A stretch of 64,000 nt of DNA from Egicoccus sp. AB-alg2. GTDB taxonomy: Bacteria > Actinomycetota > Nitriliruptoria > Nitriliruptorales > Nitriliruptoraceae. The notes under the pieces are model-generated. The model worked only from the letters and a program-made list of their open reading frames with translations. It was not told the origin of the DNA and ran no database searches. Position 1 is the stretch's first letter. The number at the start of each line of letters is the position of its first letter. Below, piece after piece: positions 28,830-37,369 of this stretch. The position numbers were made by a program, and so were the translations under genes. Where the stretch lies: positions 62,001 to 126,000 of the forward strand of contig NZ_JBGUAX010000004.1 of the NCBI RefSeq assembly GCF_041821065.1. The letters are read 5' to 3'.

Positions 28830-30382
28830 AGGGGGACCTCCTCGGCGTCGGGTCGCGCGGCGCGGACGTGGGCGGTGCCCAGGAGGGCGACGACCACCCG
28901 CCGACTGCGGGGTGCCGTGACGAGCGCGGCGAGTTGGCCGACCAGGTCGCTCAGGGCCGTCGTCACCCGCCACCTCGGTGACAGGCGGGTGGCGAGGAGG
29001 ATCGCGACGGCGGCGGCCAGCAGCGATCCGGCCAGTACCAGTGCCGGCGGCAGGCCGAGCCCGCGCAGCCCCTGCGACGTTGGCCAGACGAACGCGCCGA
29101 CGGCCACCGTGAGCACGGCCGCGGGGGCGTGGAGGGTGGCCCATGCCGACCAGGACAGGTCGATGCGCTGCAGGCTCAGGCGCGTCAACACGGTCGTGTT
29201 GAGGGCCATGGCGGCCAGCGCGCCGGTCGCGACGCCGGGGAGTCCCCAACGCTGGCCGACGACCGCTCCGGTGACGACGGCCGCGGCGTACAACCACCGC
29301 AGGCGCGCCAACCGGTAGACCGCCCCGGTGGCCACGATGACGCTGTCGGTGACGGCCTCCGACGCCTTCAGGTACATGCCGAAGACGATGATGTTCAGCG
29401 CCGTCCGCATCGGCAGCCACTGCGGTCCGAGCAGCAGCAGCACGATCTCGTGCGTCAGCAGCCACACGGCGACGGTCGTCGGGACCGTGAGCGCCGCCAG
29501 CGACGCCGTGCTGACGCAGAACATGTTGCGGACGCGGTGGCGTTCGTCCTGCACCGCCGCCATGGAGGGGTAGAGCACCTCGCCGAGGATGTGTCCGAAC
29601 ACCGAGGCCGGCATGCGCATCAGCCGGTAGGCCCGTTCGTAGAGGCCCAGTGCGTGGGCGCCGAGCCAACGCCCGACGACGAGGTTGTCGGCCTCGTGGG
29701 CCACGATGTAGCCGGCGTGCGAGATGGTGTAGCCCAGGCCCGTCCCGAGCAGGTCCCGCGCGGGGCCCCGGCGCAGCAACGGCAGGAAGGGGTGCGGCGC
29801 CACCAGCCAGAGCAGCACGATCTGCGCCACGGACGCCACCAGGTGCCCGCCCGTCAGGGCCCACACGCCCCAGCCGGCGGCGGCCAGGCCGACGGTGACG
29901 ACGCCGTAGCCGACGACGTAGCCCACCAGCTGGATCACGGCGAGCGGGCGGAAGCGCAGCTGCCGGCTGAGCACGACGTCGCCGAGGCTGAGCGTGCGCA
30001 CGAAGTAGGCCAGGGCCATCACCTGCAGCACCGGCGCCAGGCCGTCGAGTCGCAGGGCGTCGCCGATGCGCCCGGCGGCCAGGGCCACGCCACCGAAGAC
30101 CACGACGGCCGCGCCGACCTGCATGGTGAGCGCGACCCGCAGATGCTCGGGGCGCATGGTCTCGAGCTTGATCAGCGCCGTGGACAGCCCGGCCGTCGAC
30201 AGCAGGAAGGCCATGTTGACGACCACGAACGTGGCGGCCACGAGGCCGAACGACTCCGGAGCGATAAGCCGGGCGAGAATCGGCAGCGTGATGAGTTGGA
30301 CGAGCATCTGCCCGCCCTGCCCGAGGAAGAGGTAGGCGAGTCCTCCCACGGCACGGCGCGCCAGCGGCTGTTCGTCGCTCAT
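28826..30382 (-). CDS. Wzx-like polysaccharide flippase
   Basis: A 518-residue membrane protein with about twelve to fourteen helices, of the MOP superfamily (polysaccharide transporter). It starts ARRAVGGLAYLFLGQGGQ, and LARLIAPESFGLVA is a typical first-loop motif; YERAYRLMRMP occurs mid-protein. It would flip undecaprenyl-linked repeat units across the membrane. ATG 30382 overlaps the upstream stop (ATGA). With the Wzz-like and ligase/polymerase proteins it makes a Wzx/Wzy-type assembly line. Confidence 0.92.
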   Translation of the reverse strand: MSDEQPLARRAVGGLAYLFLGQGGQMLVQLITLPILARLIAPESFGLVAATFVVVNMAFLLSTAGLSTALIKLETMRPEHLRVALTMQVGAAVVVFGGVALAAGRIGDALRLDGLAPVLQVMALAYFVRTLSLGDVVLSRQLRFRPLAVIQLVGYVVGYGVVTVGLAAAGWGVWALTGGHLVASVAQIVLLWLVAPHPFLPLLRRGPARDLLGTGLGYTISHAGYIVAHEADNLVVGRWLGAHALGLYERAYRLMRMPASVFGHILGEVLYPSMAAVQDERHRVRNMFCVSTASLAALTVPTTVAVWLLTHEIVLLLLGPQWLPMRTALNIIVFGMYLKASEAVTDSVIVATGAVYRLARLRWLYAAAVVTGAVVGQRWGLPGVATGALAAMALNTTVLTRLSLQRIDLSWSAWATLHAPAAVLTVAVGAFVWPTSQGLRGLGLPPALVLAGSLLAAAVAILLATRLSPRWRVTTALSDLVGQLAALVTAPRSRRVVVALLGTAHVRAARPDAEEVPL

Positions 30383-31560
30383 CCGCGCACCGCGTCGACC
30401 GTGACCCGCTGCAGGAGGGCCTCCCACTGGTCGAGGACCCGTTCGCGGTCATGGCGGGCGCGCACGTGCGCCTGGCCGTGGGCGCCCATCGCCGCCCGCG
30501 TCGCCGCCGGGAGTGCGCACGTCCGGGCGAGCCGGTCGGCGAGTGCGCGCCAGTCACCGACGTCGACGAGGAAGCCGCTCACCTCGTCCTCGACCACCTC
30601 CTCGGTGCCGCCGGCGCGGGTGGCCACCACCGGCACCTCGCGCATCAGGGCCTCGATGGCGGCGTTGGGGGTGCCCTCCCACGCCGACGACGACACCAGG
30701 GCGTCGCTGGCGGCCAGCAGGTCGGCGACGTCGTCGCGCCACCCGAGCAGGTGCACGTCGGCCGTGATGCCCAGGGCACCGGCCAGATCTGCCAGTGGCG
30801 AGGTGTCACCGTCGCCCGCGATCAGGAGCCGGAACGCCGACCCGGCGCGCCGTGCCCGGGCAGCGGCCCGCAGCATGGTGGCGTGGTCCTTGCGCGGCGC
30901 GATGTGCCCCAGCGCGAGGAAGACGAACTCGTCGGGGGCGATCGCCAGTTCGCCCCGCACCCGGGCACGGGTGTCCGCATCGACCGGTGCCACGTCGTCG
31001 ACGGCGTTCGGGATCACGACCAGCCGATCCGGATGCACGAGGCCGCGCTCGACGAGTCGACGCGCCACACGCGCGGCATTCGTCGTCGTCACCGCGGCCA
31101 GGCCGTCGGTGCGCCGGATCCACCACTCGCGCGGGGCACCCCCGAAGCGGTCGGCGCGGATGGAGGAGACGACGGCCGGCACGCCTGCGGCGCGCCCCGC
31201 GAGGCGGCCGAGCAGGTTGGCCTGGTAGTCGAAGCTCACGACGGCATGGGGACGCAGCCGACGCAGCAGCAGCGCGCCGGCGGTGAGCGCGCTGGCGGCC
31301 CGGACGGGCCGGCGGGCCGGCAGCTCCACGAGCGGGATCCCGGCCGCAGCGAGGTCGTCCTCGTGACCCGGCCAGTCGAGCATCCGCGCCACCGTCACGC
31401 GATGACCGCGCTCGGCGAGGCCGACCGCCGCACGGACCAGCTGCGTCTCCGCGCCGCCACGCGCCACGCTGTTCGCGAGGAACACCAGCCGCAGCCCCGA
31501 ACCGGCGACAGCAGGCACCGACGAGGCGGACTCGCCCGTTCGGGAGACGACGCCGGTCAC
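30379..31560 (-). CDS. glycosyltransferase family 4
   Basis: A 393-residue GT-B enzyme. N-terminal VFLANSVARGGAETQLVRAA marks the Gly-rich acceptor loop. LALGHIAPRKDHATMLRA and SSSAWEGTPNAAIEALMREVP give the donor-binding GT4 motif with the E-x7-E pair. It probably adds one sugar of the repeat unit. GTG 31560 overlaps the dehydratase stop (GTGA). The substrate is unknown. Confidence 0.92.
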   Translation of the reverse strand: MTGVVSRTGESASSVPAVAGSGLRLVFLANSVARGGAETQLVRAAVGLAERGHRVTVARMLDWPGHEDDLAAAGIPLVELPARRPVRAASALTAGALLLRRLRPHAVVSFDYQANLLGRLAGRAAGVPAVVSSIRADRFGGAPREWWIRRTDGLAAVTTTNAARVARRLVERGLVHPDRLVVIPNAVDDVAPVDADTRARVRGELAIAPDEFVFLALGHIAPRKDHATMLRAAARARRAGSAFRLLIAGDGDTSPLADLAGALGITADVHLLGWRDDVADLLAASDALVSSSAWEGTPNAAIEALMREVPVVATRAGGTEEVVEDEVSGFLVDVGDWRALADRLARTCALPAATRAAMGAHGQAHVRARHDRERVLDQWEALLQRVTVDAVRG

Positions 31561-33428
31561 GCGCGCAGCTCCTGCGCGGAACGGGCCGGAGCACCGGCGA
31601 CCAGGGCGTGCAGGGCCTCGGCACAGGCGGTCTGCTCGTGGGCGTCGGCCAGCCGCCGGAGCCGGTCGAGACCCGCGGCCAGGTCCCGCGGCGCCAGCAG
31701 CGGTGTGTGCACCTCGTCGATCTGGGGGTGGGCGGTCGGCCGCTGGTCCTCACCACCAGCGACCAGTTCCTCGGCCAGCTTCTCCCCGGGCCGGACGCCG
31801 ACGTACTCGATGTCGATCTCGCGGCCCGGCGTCGCGCCGGCGAGCAGGATGAGGCGGCGGGCGAGATCCACGATCCTCACCGGCTCGCCCATGTCGAGCA
31901 CGTAGATCTCGCCGCCGCCCGCGAGCACGGCCGCCTGCAGTACCAGCTGCACGGCCTCGCGGGCGCTCATGAAGAAGCGCGTCATGTCGGGATGGGTCAC
32001 GGTGACCGGTCCGCCGTCCTCGATCTGGCGCACGAACGTCGGCACCACGCTGCCGCGGCTGCCCAGGACGTTGCCGAACCGGACGGCGCAGTACGCGGCC
32101 CCTGGCGGGCGTCGGTGCAACATCAGCTGTTCGCTGAGGCGCTTGCTGGCCCCCATGACGCTGGAGGGGTTGACCGCCTTGTCGGTCGAGATGGTCACGA
32201 ACCGTTGGACGTCGTAGGTCGCCGCGGCGCGCAGCAGGTTGTCGGTCCCGAGCACGTTGGTGTGGACGGCTTCCGAGGGGAACGCCTCGAGGATGGGCAC
32301 GTGTTTGTGCGCCGCGGCGTGGAAGACGACCTCTGGTCGCTCGGTGGCGAACAGTTCCTGCACGAAGGCGTCGTCGCGGATGTCGCCCAGGACGGGCACG
32401 GCGGTTCGGTCGAGTCCGACGACGACGTCGTGCAGGTGCGTCTCGTCGTGATCGAGCAGGACCAGGCGGCCAGGTTCGAAACTCGCGACCTGGGCGGTGA
32501 TCTCCGAGCCGATGGAGCCGCCGGCGCCGGTGATGAGCACACGGCGACCGCGCAGGAGCCGACCGATGGCGGCCATGTCGATCTCGACCTGGGGCCGTCC
32601 GAGCAGGTCGTCGATGGAGATGTCGCGGATGTCGCGCAGGGACGGCGCGGCCCCGAGCACCTCGTGGACCGTGGGGAAGACGCGGACCGTCAGGCCGGCC
32701 TCGCGCGCACGGTCGACGGCCCGCCGCACCTCGGCCCCGTCGAAGCGTTCGAACGCCAGCAGGGCCTGCTCGGCGTCGTGCGTGCGGGCCGCGGTCGGCA
32801 GCATGGCGAGCGGGCCCTCGACCGGGACGCCGGCGATCCAGCGCCCCCAGTGGCGGGGTTGCGGCGTCAGCACGGCCACGGGGACCAGCCCCCGTTCCGG
32901 TTCGTTCTGCATGGCCTGGATCAGGGTGCGGGCCGGCTCGATGGCGCCGACGAGCACGACGCGCGTGGGTTCAGCGGCCGCGGCACCGGGGCGGGCGCGC
33001 CCGAAGAGGCGCCGGCGGAAGCGCGTGGCGCCGAACACCAGCAGCGTCAGGACGGCGCCGAGCAGCGGCACGCTGCGCGGCAGTTGCTCGGAGCCCGGGT
33101 GCAACAGGCCGATGACGAAGAGGACCGCGCCAGCGTCCAGCACGGCCGACACCACGACGCGGGCGTCGTGCGCACCGGCCTGGCTCCACACCTGCCCGTA
33201 GAGGCGCCGCCGAGCGTTCGCCCAGGCGTGGAGGAGCAGCGCGACGGGCAGGAACAGCGCGTAGCCGCGCCAGCCGGACGGCGGGACCTGCCCGTCGAAG
33301 CGCAGCAGCAGCGCCACGGCGTAGGCGACCGCGATGCCGAGCAGGTCCAGCGCGAGCAGCCCGGGCTCCGCGAACAACTGCTGGATGAACCGCCGAGACG
33401 TTCGCATGGCGTCGTGACGGCGCTCCAT
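31557..33428 (-). CDS. membrane nucleotide-sugar 4,6-dehydratase (FlaA1/CapD/WbpM type)
   Basis: A 623-residue protein and first gene of the large operon. Residues about 20-135 hold four membrane helices. A CoA-binding-like domain follows (VVLVGAIEPARTLIQAM), then a Rossmann SDR domain with VLITGAGGSIGSEI near residue 296, HAAAHKHVP and ISTDKAVNPSSVMGASK. The catalytic Tyr is replaced by Met in MGASK, as known for the long FlaA1/WbpM group. It makes UDP-4-keto-6-deoxy sugars, a likely substrate for the DegT aminotransferase. ATG 33428 has GGGGGA. Confidence 0.92.
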   Translation of the reverse strand: MERRHDAMRTSRRFIQQLFAEPGLLALDLLGIAVAYAVALLLRFDGQVPPSGWRGYALFLPVALLLHAWANARRRLYGQVWSQAGAHDARVVVSAVLDAGAVLFVIGLLHPGSEQLPRSVPLLGAVLTLLVFGATRFRRRLFGRARPGAAAAEPTRVVLVGAIEPARTLIQAMQNEPERGLVPVAVLTPQPRHWGRWIAGVPVEGPLAMLPTAARTHDAEQALLAFERFDGAEVRRAVDRAREAGLTVRVFPTVHEVLGAAPSLRDIRDISIDDLLGRPQVEIDMAAIGRLLRGRRVLITGAGGSIGSEITAQVASFEPGRLVLLDHDETHLHDVVVGLDRTAVPVLGDIRDDAFVQELFATERPEVVFHAAAHKHVPILEAFPSEAVHTNVLGTDNLLRAAATYDVQRFVTISTDKAVNPSSVMGASKRLSEQLMLHRRPPGAAYCAVRFGNVLGSRGSVVPTFVRQIEDGGPVTVTHPDMTRFFMSAREAVQLVLQAAVLAGGGEIYVLDMGEPVRIVDLARRLILLAGATPGREIDIEYVGVRPGEKLAEELVAGGEDQRPTAHPQIDEVHTPLLAPRDLAAGLDRLRRLADAHEQTACAEALHALVAGAPARSAQELRA

Positions 33429-33507
33429 CGTTCCCCCCGTGCTGGACGATCCCGGCGCGCGTCCGTTTTGCGCGTTTTGACCGGGAGATGAGGTCCAGAC
33501 TCTGGGG

Positions 33508-33513
33508 CGTCAA
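33508..33513 (-). promoter_or_regulatory. candidate -35 (TTGACG) of the large polysaccharide operon
   Basis: On the minus strand TTGACG matches the -35 consensus at five of six positions. About 16-17 bases further lies TCATCT/CATCTC, a weak -10. Transcription would start about 50 bases before ATG 33428. The palindrome at 33526-33539 sits immediately upstream of the -35, a typical activator position. Confidence 0.4.
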
Positions 33514-33525
33514 CGACGCGGCAAA

Positions 33526-33539
33526 GGGACAGGCGTCCC
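33526..33539. promoter_or_regulatory. DosR-like box 1: GGGAC-AGGC-GTCCC
   Basis: Exact inverted repeat with 5-base arms and 4-base centre, 97 bases upstream of the first gene of the large operon and 12 bases upstream of its candidate -35. It is one of six such sites in the island. The arms and spacing equal those of the mycobacterial DosR/DevR box core. Confidence 0.65.
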
Positions 33540-33561
33540 TCGTGGGCGCGGACGAAGAACG

Positions 33562-33596
33562 GGCCCCGGCCGTCCGACGGGTGGACGGCCGGGGCC
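33562..33596 (-). terminator. strong hairpin after the SLH/lyase gene
   Basis: A perfect 14-base-pair stem (33562-33575 with 33583-33596) and a seven-base loop, 51 bases past the stop of the minus-strand gene ending at 33647. It separates that gene from the promoter of the large operon. No T-tract follows. The wider gap 33429-33646 also holds box 1 and the candidate -35. Confidence 0.8.
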
Positions 33597-33646
33597 TCGG
33601 GTCACCGGGAGGTGAACGGGGTTGCGGTGGGGTTTCGGACGGGTTG

Positions 33647-35377
33647 CTAGCGCTGCCAGCCGGCCTGGGCGGCGATCCGGTCGCGCAGCGCCTGGCGCTC
33701 CGCGGCCGTGCCGACCGGGTCGGGCCGGTAGCTGTGGTCCGCCGACGGGTTCATCGTGACCCGTGACGCATCGGACGTGTCGGCCGTCACCCCGGAGGCG
33801 AACCAGCTGCCGACGTCCTTCGCATACCCGCGACCCGAGCCCTCGTTGCTCGCGAAGATCGCGCGGTAGGGCTTGGTGTGGTCGAAGATGTTGCGCTCGG
33901 ACAGGACCTGCGCCCCGGACGAGGACACGATCGCCTCACCGTACGAGCCGTTCCAGTCCCAACGGTCGAACCAGTTGTTCCACACGTGGAACCGGCCGAA
34001 GCGCGCCAGCGGCTGCCGCTGGGAGTTGCGGTCGAAGTGGTTGTGGTGGATGGAGACGAGGTCGGCCGCCTCGGACCGGTTGGTCGGGTCCGTGGCGAGC
34101 AGGATCGTCTTGTCCCACCGGACGAACTTGTTCCACGACACCGTGATGCGGTTGGCCTGACGCAGGATGTCCACCGCGCCGTCGAGGTTGCCCGGACCCG
34201 AGCCGAGGAACGTGTTCTTGTGGATCCACACGCGATCGGTGCCCGGGTTCGGCCAGCCGATCGTGAAGGCGGAGTTGCCCTGGTAGTAGCGGTGCTCGGC
34301 GGCGAAGTCGAACACCAGGTTCGTGGCGATCACGTTGTTGGCGTTGATGAAGAAGCCGTGGTTCTGGATGATCGGGCGCGCACCGCGACCGTCGATGGTC
34401 GTGTTCGCGGTGGGTCGGACGGGGCTCTGCAGGCGGATGCGCGCCCCGGTGCCCGGCGGGAACACCTTGGGGTCGAAGCGGATCCACTTGGCCCCGCTGG
34501 CCTGCGCCGCGGCCCGCAGCGAGCCGGCACCGCTGTCGTTGGTGTTGGTGACCCAGATGGTCTGGCCGCCCTGGCCGCCGGTCGTGCGGTGGCCGTAGCC
34601 GACGAGTTCCTTCAGCAGTGCCGCGTGGCTGTCCGGATCCGTGGACCCGCTCGACGGCGGCGCCGGCGCGGGCTCGGTCGGCGCGGGCGCGGGCTCCGTC
34701 GGCGCCGGCTCCGGCGGTGCCGACGGCACCTTGGGACCGGTGCCCGGGCGCAGCGCCCGGTCGAGGAAGGAAGCCATCTGTCCCCGCAACACGTCGCTGT
34801 TCGTGCAGAAGTATCCGGGGCGGCAGCCGGCGGTGACGCGGGCGGCGGCCAGCGCCCGGACGTTGGCCTCGTGGACGGAGCCCTCGATGTCGTAGAAGGT
34901 CGGCGCCTTGGCGGCCGGCAGGTCGAAGGCACGGACGAGCATGGAAGCCATCTGTCCGCGCGACACGCTGGCGCCGGGTCGGAAGCTCCCGTCGGCCTTG
35001 CCCTCGATGATGCCGGCCTCGGCGGCGGCGGCGATCGCCCGGGCGTGGAAGTGGTCGGCGGCGACGTCCTGGAAGTCGGCCGAGCCCTCGGGTGCCAGTT
35101 CGAGCGCCCGCACGATGAGCGCGGCGGCCTGGGCACGGGTCACGGCGTCACCGGGGCAGTAGCGTCGCGGCGCGCAGCCTTCGACGACACCTTCTTCGGC
35201 GAGTCGGTCGATGGCGTCCGCGTGGACGTTGTCCTCGAGGTCCCGGAAGCGCGTGTCGCTGGCGTCGGCTGGGCCGGCGAGGGCCACGAGGCTCGATGCG
35301 AGCACGGCGAAGGACAGTAGGACGACTAGGGTGCGCGCGCGTGTGAGCGGCGTCCCCCGAGCGTTGGACAGCAGCAC
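33647..35377 (-). CDS. secreted SLH-domain protein with pectate-lyase-like (PL1) domain
   Basis: A 576-residue exported protein. A signal peptide (about residues 14-39, ending PADAS) precedes three SLH modules (about 43-95, 103-155, 163-213) that would bind cell-wall secondary polymers. A linker of repeated EPAP/TEPAP units follows, then a PL1 right-handed beta-helix (about 260-576). The lyase part keeps LDGAVDI (Ca-binding), VSIHHNHFDRN and RQPLARFGRFHVWNNW with RxPxxR. GTG 35377 has GGAGA and directly precedes the signal peptide. It ends in AGWQR, the point where the sister protein continues into a ligase domain. Confidence 0.88.
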   Translation of the reverse strand: MLLSNARGTPLTRARTLVVLLSFAVLASSLVALAGPADASDTRFRDLEDNVHADAIDRLAEEGVVEGCAPRRYCPGDAVTRAQAAALIVRALELAPEGSADFQDVAADHFHARAIAAAAEAGIIEGKADGSFRPGASVSRGQMASMLVRAFDLPAAKAPTFYDIEGSVHEANVRALAAARVTAGCRPGYFCTNSDVLRGQMASFLDRALRPGTGPKVPSAPPEPAPTEPAPAPTEPAPAPPSSGSTDPDSHAALLKELVGYGHRTTGGQGGQTIWVTNTNDSGAGSLRAAAQASGAKWIRFDPKVFPPGTGARIRLQSPVRPTANTTIDGRGARPIIQNHGFFINANNVIATNLVFDFAAEHRYYQGNSAFTIGWPNPGTDRVWIHKNTFLGSGPGNLDGAVDILRQANRITVSWNKFVRWDKTILLATDPTNRSEAADLVSIHHNHFDRNSQRQPLARFGRFHVWNNWFDRWDWNGSYGEAIVSSSGAQVLSERNIFDHTKPYRAIFASNEGSGRGYAKDVGSWFASGVTADTSDASRVTMNPSADHSYRPDPVGTAAERQALRDRIAAQAGWQR

Positions 35378-35532
35378 GTAGGAGTCTCCGGTCGGGAACA
35401 GGATGTGCGCCGCGTTCCCCAACGTTGGTGTCGGCACCTCGGCTCCGTTGAGGAAGTGGTGATCCGGGTCCGACTTGGCGATGGGTTGACGTTCGGGCGT
35501 CCCCTCCGCCCGTAACCGCGGGACACGCCGTA

Positions 35533-35546
35533 GGGACGTTCGTCCC
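35533..35546. promoter_or_regulatory. DosR-like box 2: GGGAC-GTTC-GTCCC
   Basis: Exact inverted repeat; the symmetry extends to six-base arms (GGGACG/CGTCCC). It is 156 bases upstream of the SLH/lyase start on the minus strand, in the divergent region with the XRE gene. Confidence 0.65.
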
Positions 35547-35637
35547 CCGCCAAATGGGCACCAACTCGACCTCGCGTGCGAGTGGTGCGCAGGTCGAGGC
35601 GACCGGAGCCGTGACAGCGCCCGGCGGCCGCCCACGC

Positions 35638-35651
35638 GGGACGTCTGTCCT
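35638..35651. promoter_or_regulatory. DosR-like box 3: GGGAC-GTCT-GTCCT
   Basis: One mismatch from the GGGAC-N4-GTCCC consensus, in the last base. It lies 88 bases upstream of the chosen start of the XRE regulator gene, which supports that start over the longer frame beginning at 35554. Confidence 0.55.
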
Positions 35652-35739
35652 CGGGGACCCGGACGCCGCCGTCCTACCGTGCGCCGCGGTGCGCGAGCCG
35701 TGGCCGGCGGCGCGCCACGGGCTCTACGGGGAGGAGGGC

Positions 35740-36129
35740 GTGGCCGACACCCTCGGACGGTCGCGGCTCGGCTCCATCGGTCGGGTGATTCGCGAGCAGC
35801 GCCTCGCTCGGGGCCTCACCCAGCGCGAGGCGGCGGCCCGCGCCGGCGTCAGCGTCGGAGCCTGGCGCAGCACCGAGTCGGGCACGCGGCGGCCGCGTCC
35901 GCAGACCTTCGCCGCCATCCTGCGCTCCCTCGAACTCTCCGCCGACGACGCGCGCCACGCGTCGGTCGAGTCGCCGTACCTCGACGTCGCCCAGGCTCGC
36001 GAGGAACTCGTGCGGCGTTGCCGCGACGAACTGCCCGACACCCACGTGGAGCTCGTGCTGCGACTGGTCGACGCCTTCGTCGAGGCCGCGGCCGGGCGTC
36101 CACCGTCCCGGCCAGGTCGCGAGGAATGA
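35740..36129 (+). CDS. XRE-family (Cro/CI-type) transcriptional regulator
   Basis: A 129-residue protein. Residues about 12-66 form a helix-turn-helix: IGRVIREQRLARGLTQREAA, AGVSVGAWRSTESG and RRPRPQTFAAILRSLEL. The C-terminal half is helical and acidic, possibly a dimerisation region. GTG 35740 follows GGGGAGGAGG. The frame is open further upstream, but the extra 62 residues are Gly/Ala/Pro-rich, unlike a protein domain, and would cover box 3. Its target is unknown; it lies divergent from the SLH/lyase gene and just before the ATP-grasp operon. Confidence 0.82.
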   Translation: MADTLGRSRLGSIGRVIREQRLARGLTQREAAARAGVSVGAWRSTESGTRRPRPQTFAAILRSLELSADDARHASVESPYLDVAQAREELVRRCRDELPDTHVELVLRLVDAFVEAAAGRPPSRPGREE

Positions 36130-36142
36130 GGACGGCTGTCCC
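36129..36142. promoter_or_regulatory. DosR-like box 4: AGGAC-GGCT-GTCCC
   Basis: One mismatch from the consensus, in the first base. It spans the last base of the XRE stop codon and ends 6 bases before the ATP-grasp start, so a bound protein there would more likely block than activate, unless transcription starts further upstream. Confidence 0.5.
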
Positions 36143-36148
36143 TGTGTG

Positions 36149-37369
36149 ATGGTCACGGCACGACCCAAGCTGCCCCCGCTCATCCACCAATGGCACGATC
36201 GGCGATGGCACATGCCCACCGGCTCGGCGCTGCTCCTCGGCGACCTCGACGTCGCCTATCCCCTCCGCGCCGCCGGAATCCCGGTCACCGTGGTGCGGAG
36301 CCGGCGGGACCCCACCCGTTTCTCGCGTACCGGGATCAGCTGGGTGGAGCGTCCGGCCGACGCCGCCGCCCTCGTCTCCACGCTCGTCGAGGCCGCCCGA
36401 GCCATGCCGGGTCCGGTCGTCCTGTACGTGCAGGACGACGAGCCGTTGCAGTACGTCTCCGACCATCGTGAGGAACTCGCGCCCTGGATGCGCTTCCTGC
36501 TGCCGGTGCCCGAGGTGCTGGATGCCTGCCTCGACAAGTGGGCGTTCCAGCAGCTCGCGGAGGAACAGGGGTTGCCCGTCCCCGAGACGCGGGTGCTGTC
36601 CACCGACGCGACCGCGGTTCCGTTCGCTCTCCAGGGCAGCGCCTCGCTGGTGAAGCCGCTGCAGTGGCGCCGTGCCGAGCGCGCCGACGTGATGGGAGGC
36701 ACGAAGGCGATCGCCGTCGCGAACGCGCAGGAGTGTCTCGCGGTGCTGCGCCGGCTCGCCCCCGTCTACGAGCGCGTGCTGGTGCAGCAGCTCATCCCCG
36801 GCCCCGAGACCAAGGTGGAGAGCTACCACGCGTACGTGGACGCCGACGGCCGGGTCCGCGGCGAGTTCACCGGCCGCAAGCTGCGCACCGCACCGGCCGA
36901 GTTCGGCTACTCGACGGCGCTCACGACCACCGGCGCGACCGACGTGCGACGGCTGGGGCGCCAGGTGGTCGGGGCCCTGGACGTCCGCGGCTTCGTGAAG
37001 GTCGACTGCAAGCGCGACCCCGACGGGCGGCTGTGGCTGCTGGAGGTGAACCCGCGCACGAACCTCTGGCACCGGCTGGGTGCCGTGGCGGGTTGCAACC
37101 TCCCCGCCCTCGCGTTCGCGGACCTGACCGACGGTGCCGATGCCGGCCCACCCCCGGTCGCCCGCACCGGCGTGACGTGGTCGCGCCAGCCGCGTGACCT
37201 GTTCGTCGCCCATCACGACGGGGTGCCGCTGTACCGCTACCTGTCGTGGCTGGCGCGCTGCGACGCCGTGACGGGACTGCGGCTGACCGACCCGTGGCCG
37301 TTCGTCCGCGGTGGACTGCTCCCGTACGCCTCCCGGAGCCTGAAGGCGACGCTCGGCCGCCCGTCGTGA
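36149..37369 (+). CDS. ATP-grasp domain carboxylate-amine ligase-like protein
   Basis: A 406-residue protein with an ATP-grasp fold. A pre-ATP-grasp region has GSALLLGDLDVAYPLRAAGI, a lysine motif SLVKPLQWRR lies near residue 170, and the Mg-binding end is LWLLEVNPRTNLWHRLGA with Glu and Asn. Such enzymes couple ATP hydrolysis to bond formation between a carboxylate and an amine or thiol. I infer modification of a glycan or amino-sugar from its position, but the substrate is not known. GTG 36146 is an alternative start. Its stop overlaps the next gene (GTGA). Confidence 0.82.
   Translation: MVTARPKLPPLIHQWHDRRWHMPTGSALLLGDLDVAYPLRAAGIPVTVVRSRRDPTRFSRTGISWVERPADAAALVSTLVEAARAMPGPVVLYVQDDEPLQYVSDHREELAPWMRFLLPVPEVLDACLDKWAFQQLAEEQGLPVPETRVLSTDATAVPFALQGSASLVKPLQWRRAERADVMGGTKAIAVANAQECLAVLRRLAPVYERVLVQQLIPGPETKVESYHAYVDADGRVRGEFTGRKLRTAPAEFGYSTALTTTGATDVRRLGRQVVGALDVRGFVKVDCKRDPDGRLWLLEVNPRTNLWHRLGAVAGCNLPALAFADLTDGADAGPPPVARTGVTWSRQPRDLFVAHHDGVPLYRYLSWLARCDAVTGLRLTDPWPFVRGGLLPYASRSLKATLGRPS

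Larger units (their letters stand above)
35378..35739. other. divergent intergenic region with two boxes
   Basis: These 362 bases separate the SLH/lyase gene (minus) from the XRE regulator gene (plus). They hold boxes 2 and 3 and a perfect 10-base palindrome CCAACGTTGG (35419-35428). The SLH/lyase side leaves a leader of up to about 150 bases. I looked for known riboswitch cores there and found none that convinced me. Confidence 0.55.

Noticed and set aside
34660-34740. Short tandem repeats in the SLH/lyase gene as an independent repeat element
   Set aside because: They encode the EPAP-type linker between domains and need no other explanation.
35380-35530. Possible c-di-AMP or c-di-GMP riboswitch in the leader of the SLH/lyase gene
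   Set aside because: Fragments such as GGGGAAC and CCGAACGTCA recall these RNAs, but the conserved core elements are not present in the right order.
35554-35739. Upstream extension of the XRE regulator frame from ATG 35554
   Set aside because: The extra 62 residues are Gly/Ala/Pro-rich without pattern. A strong ribosome site precedes GTG 35740, and box 3 would lie inside the coding region.
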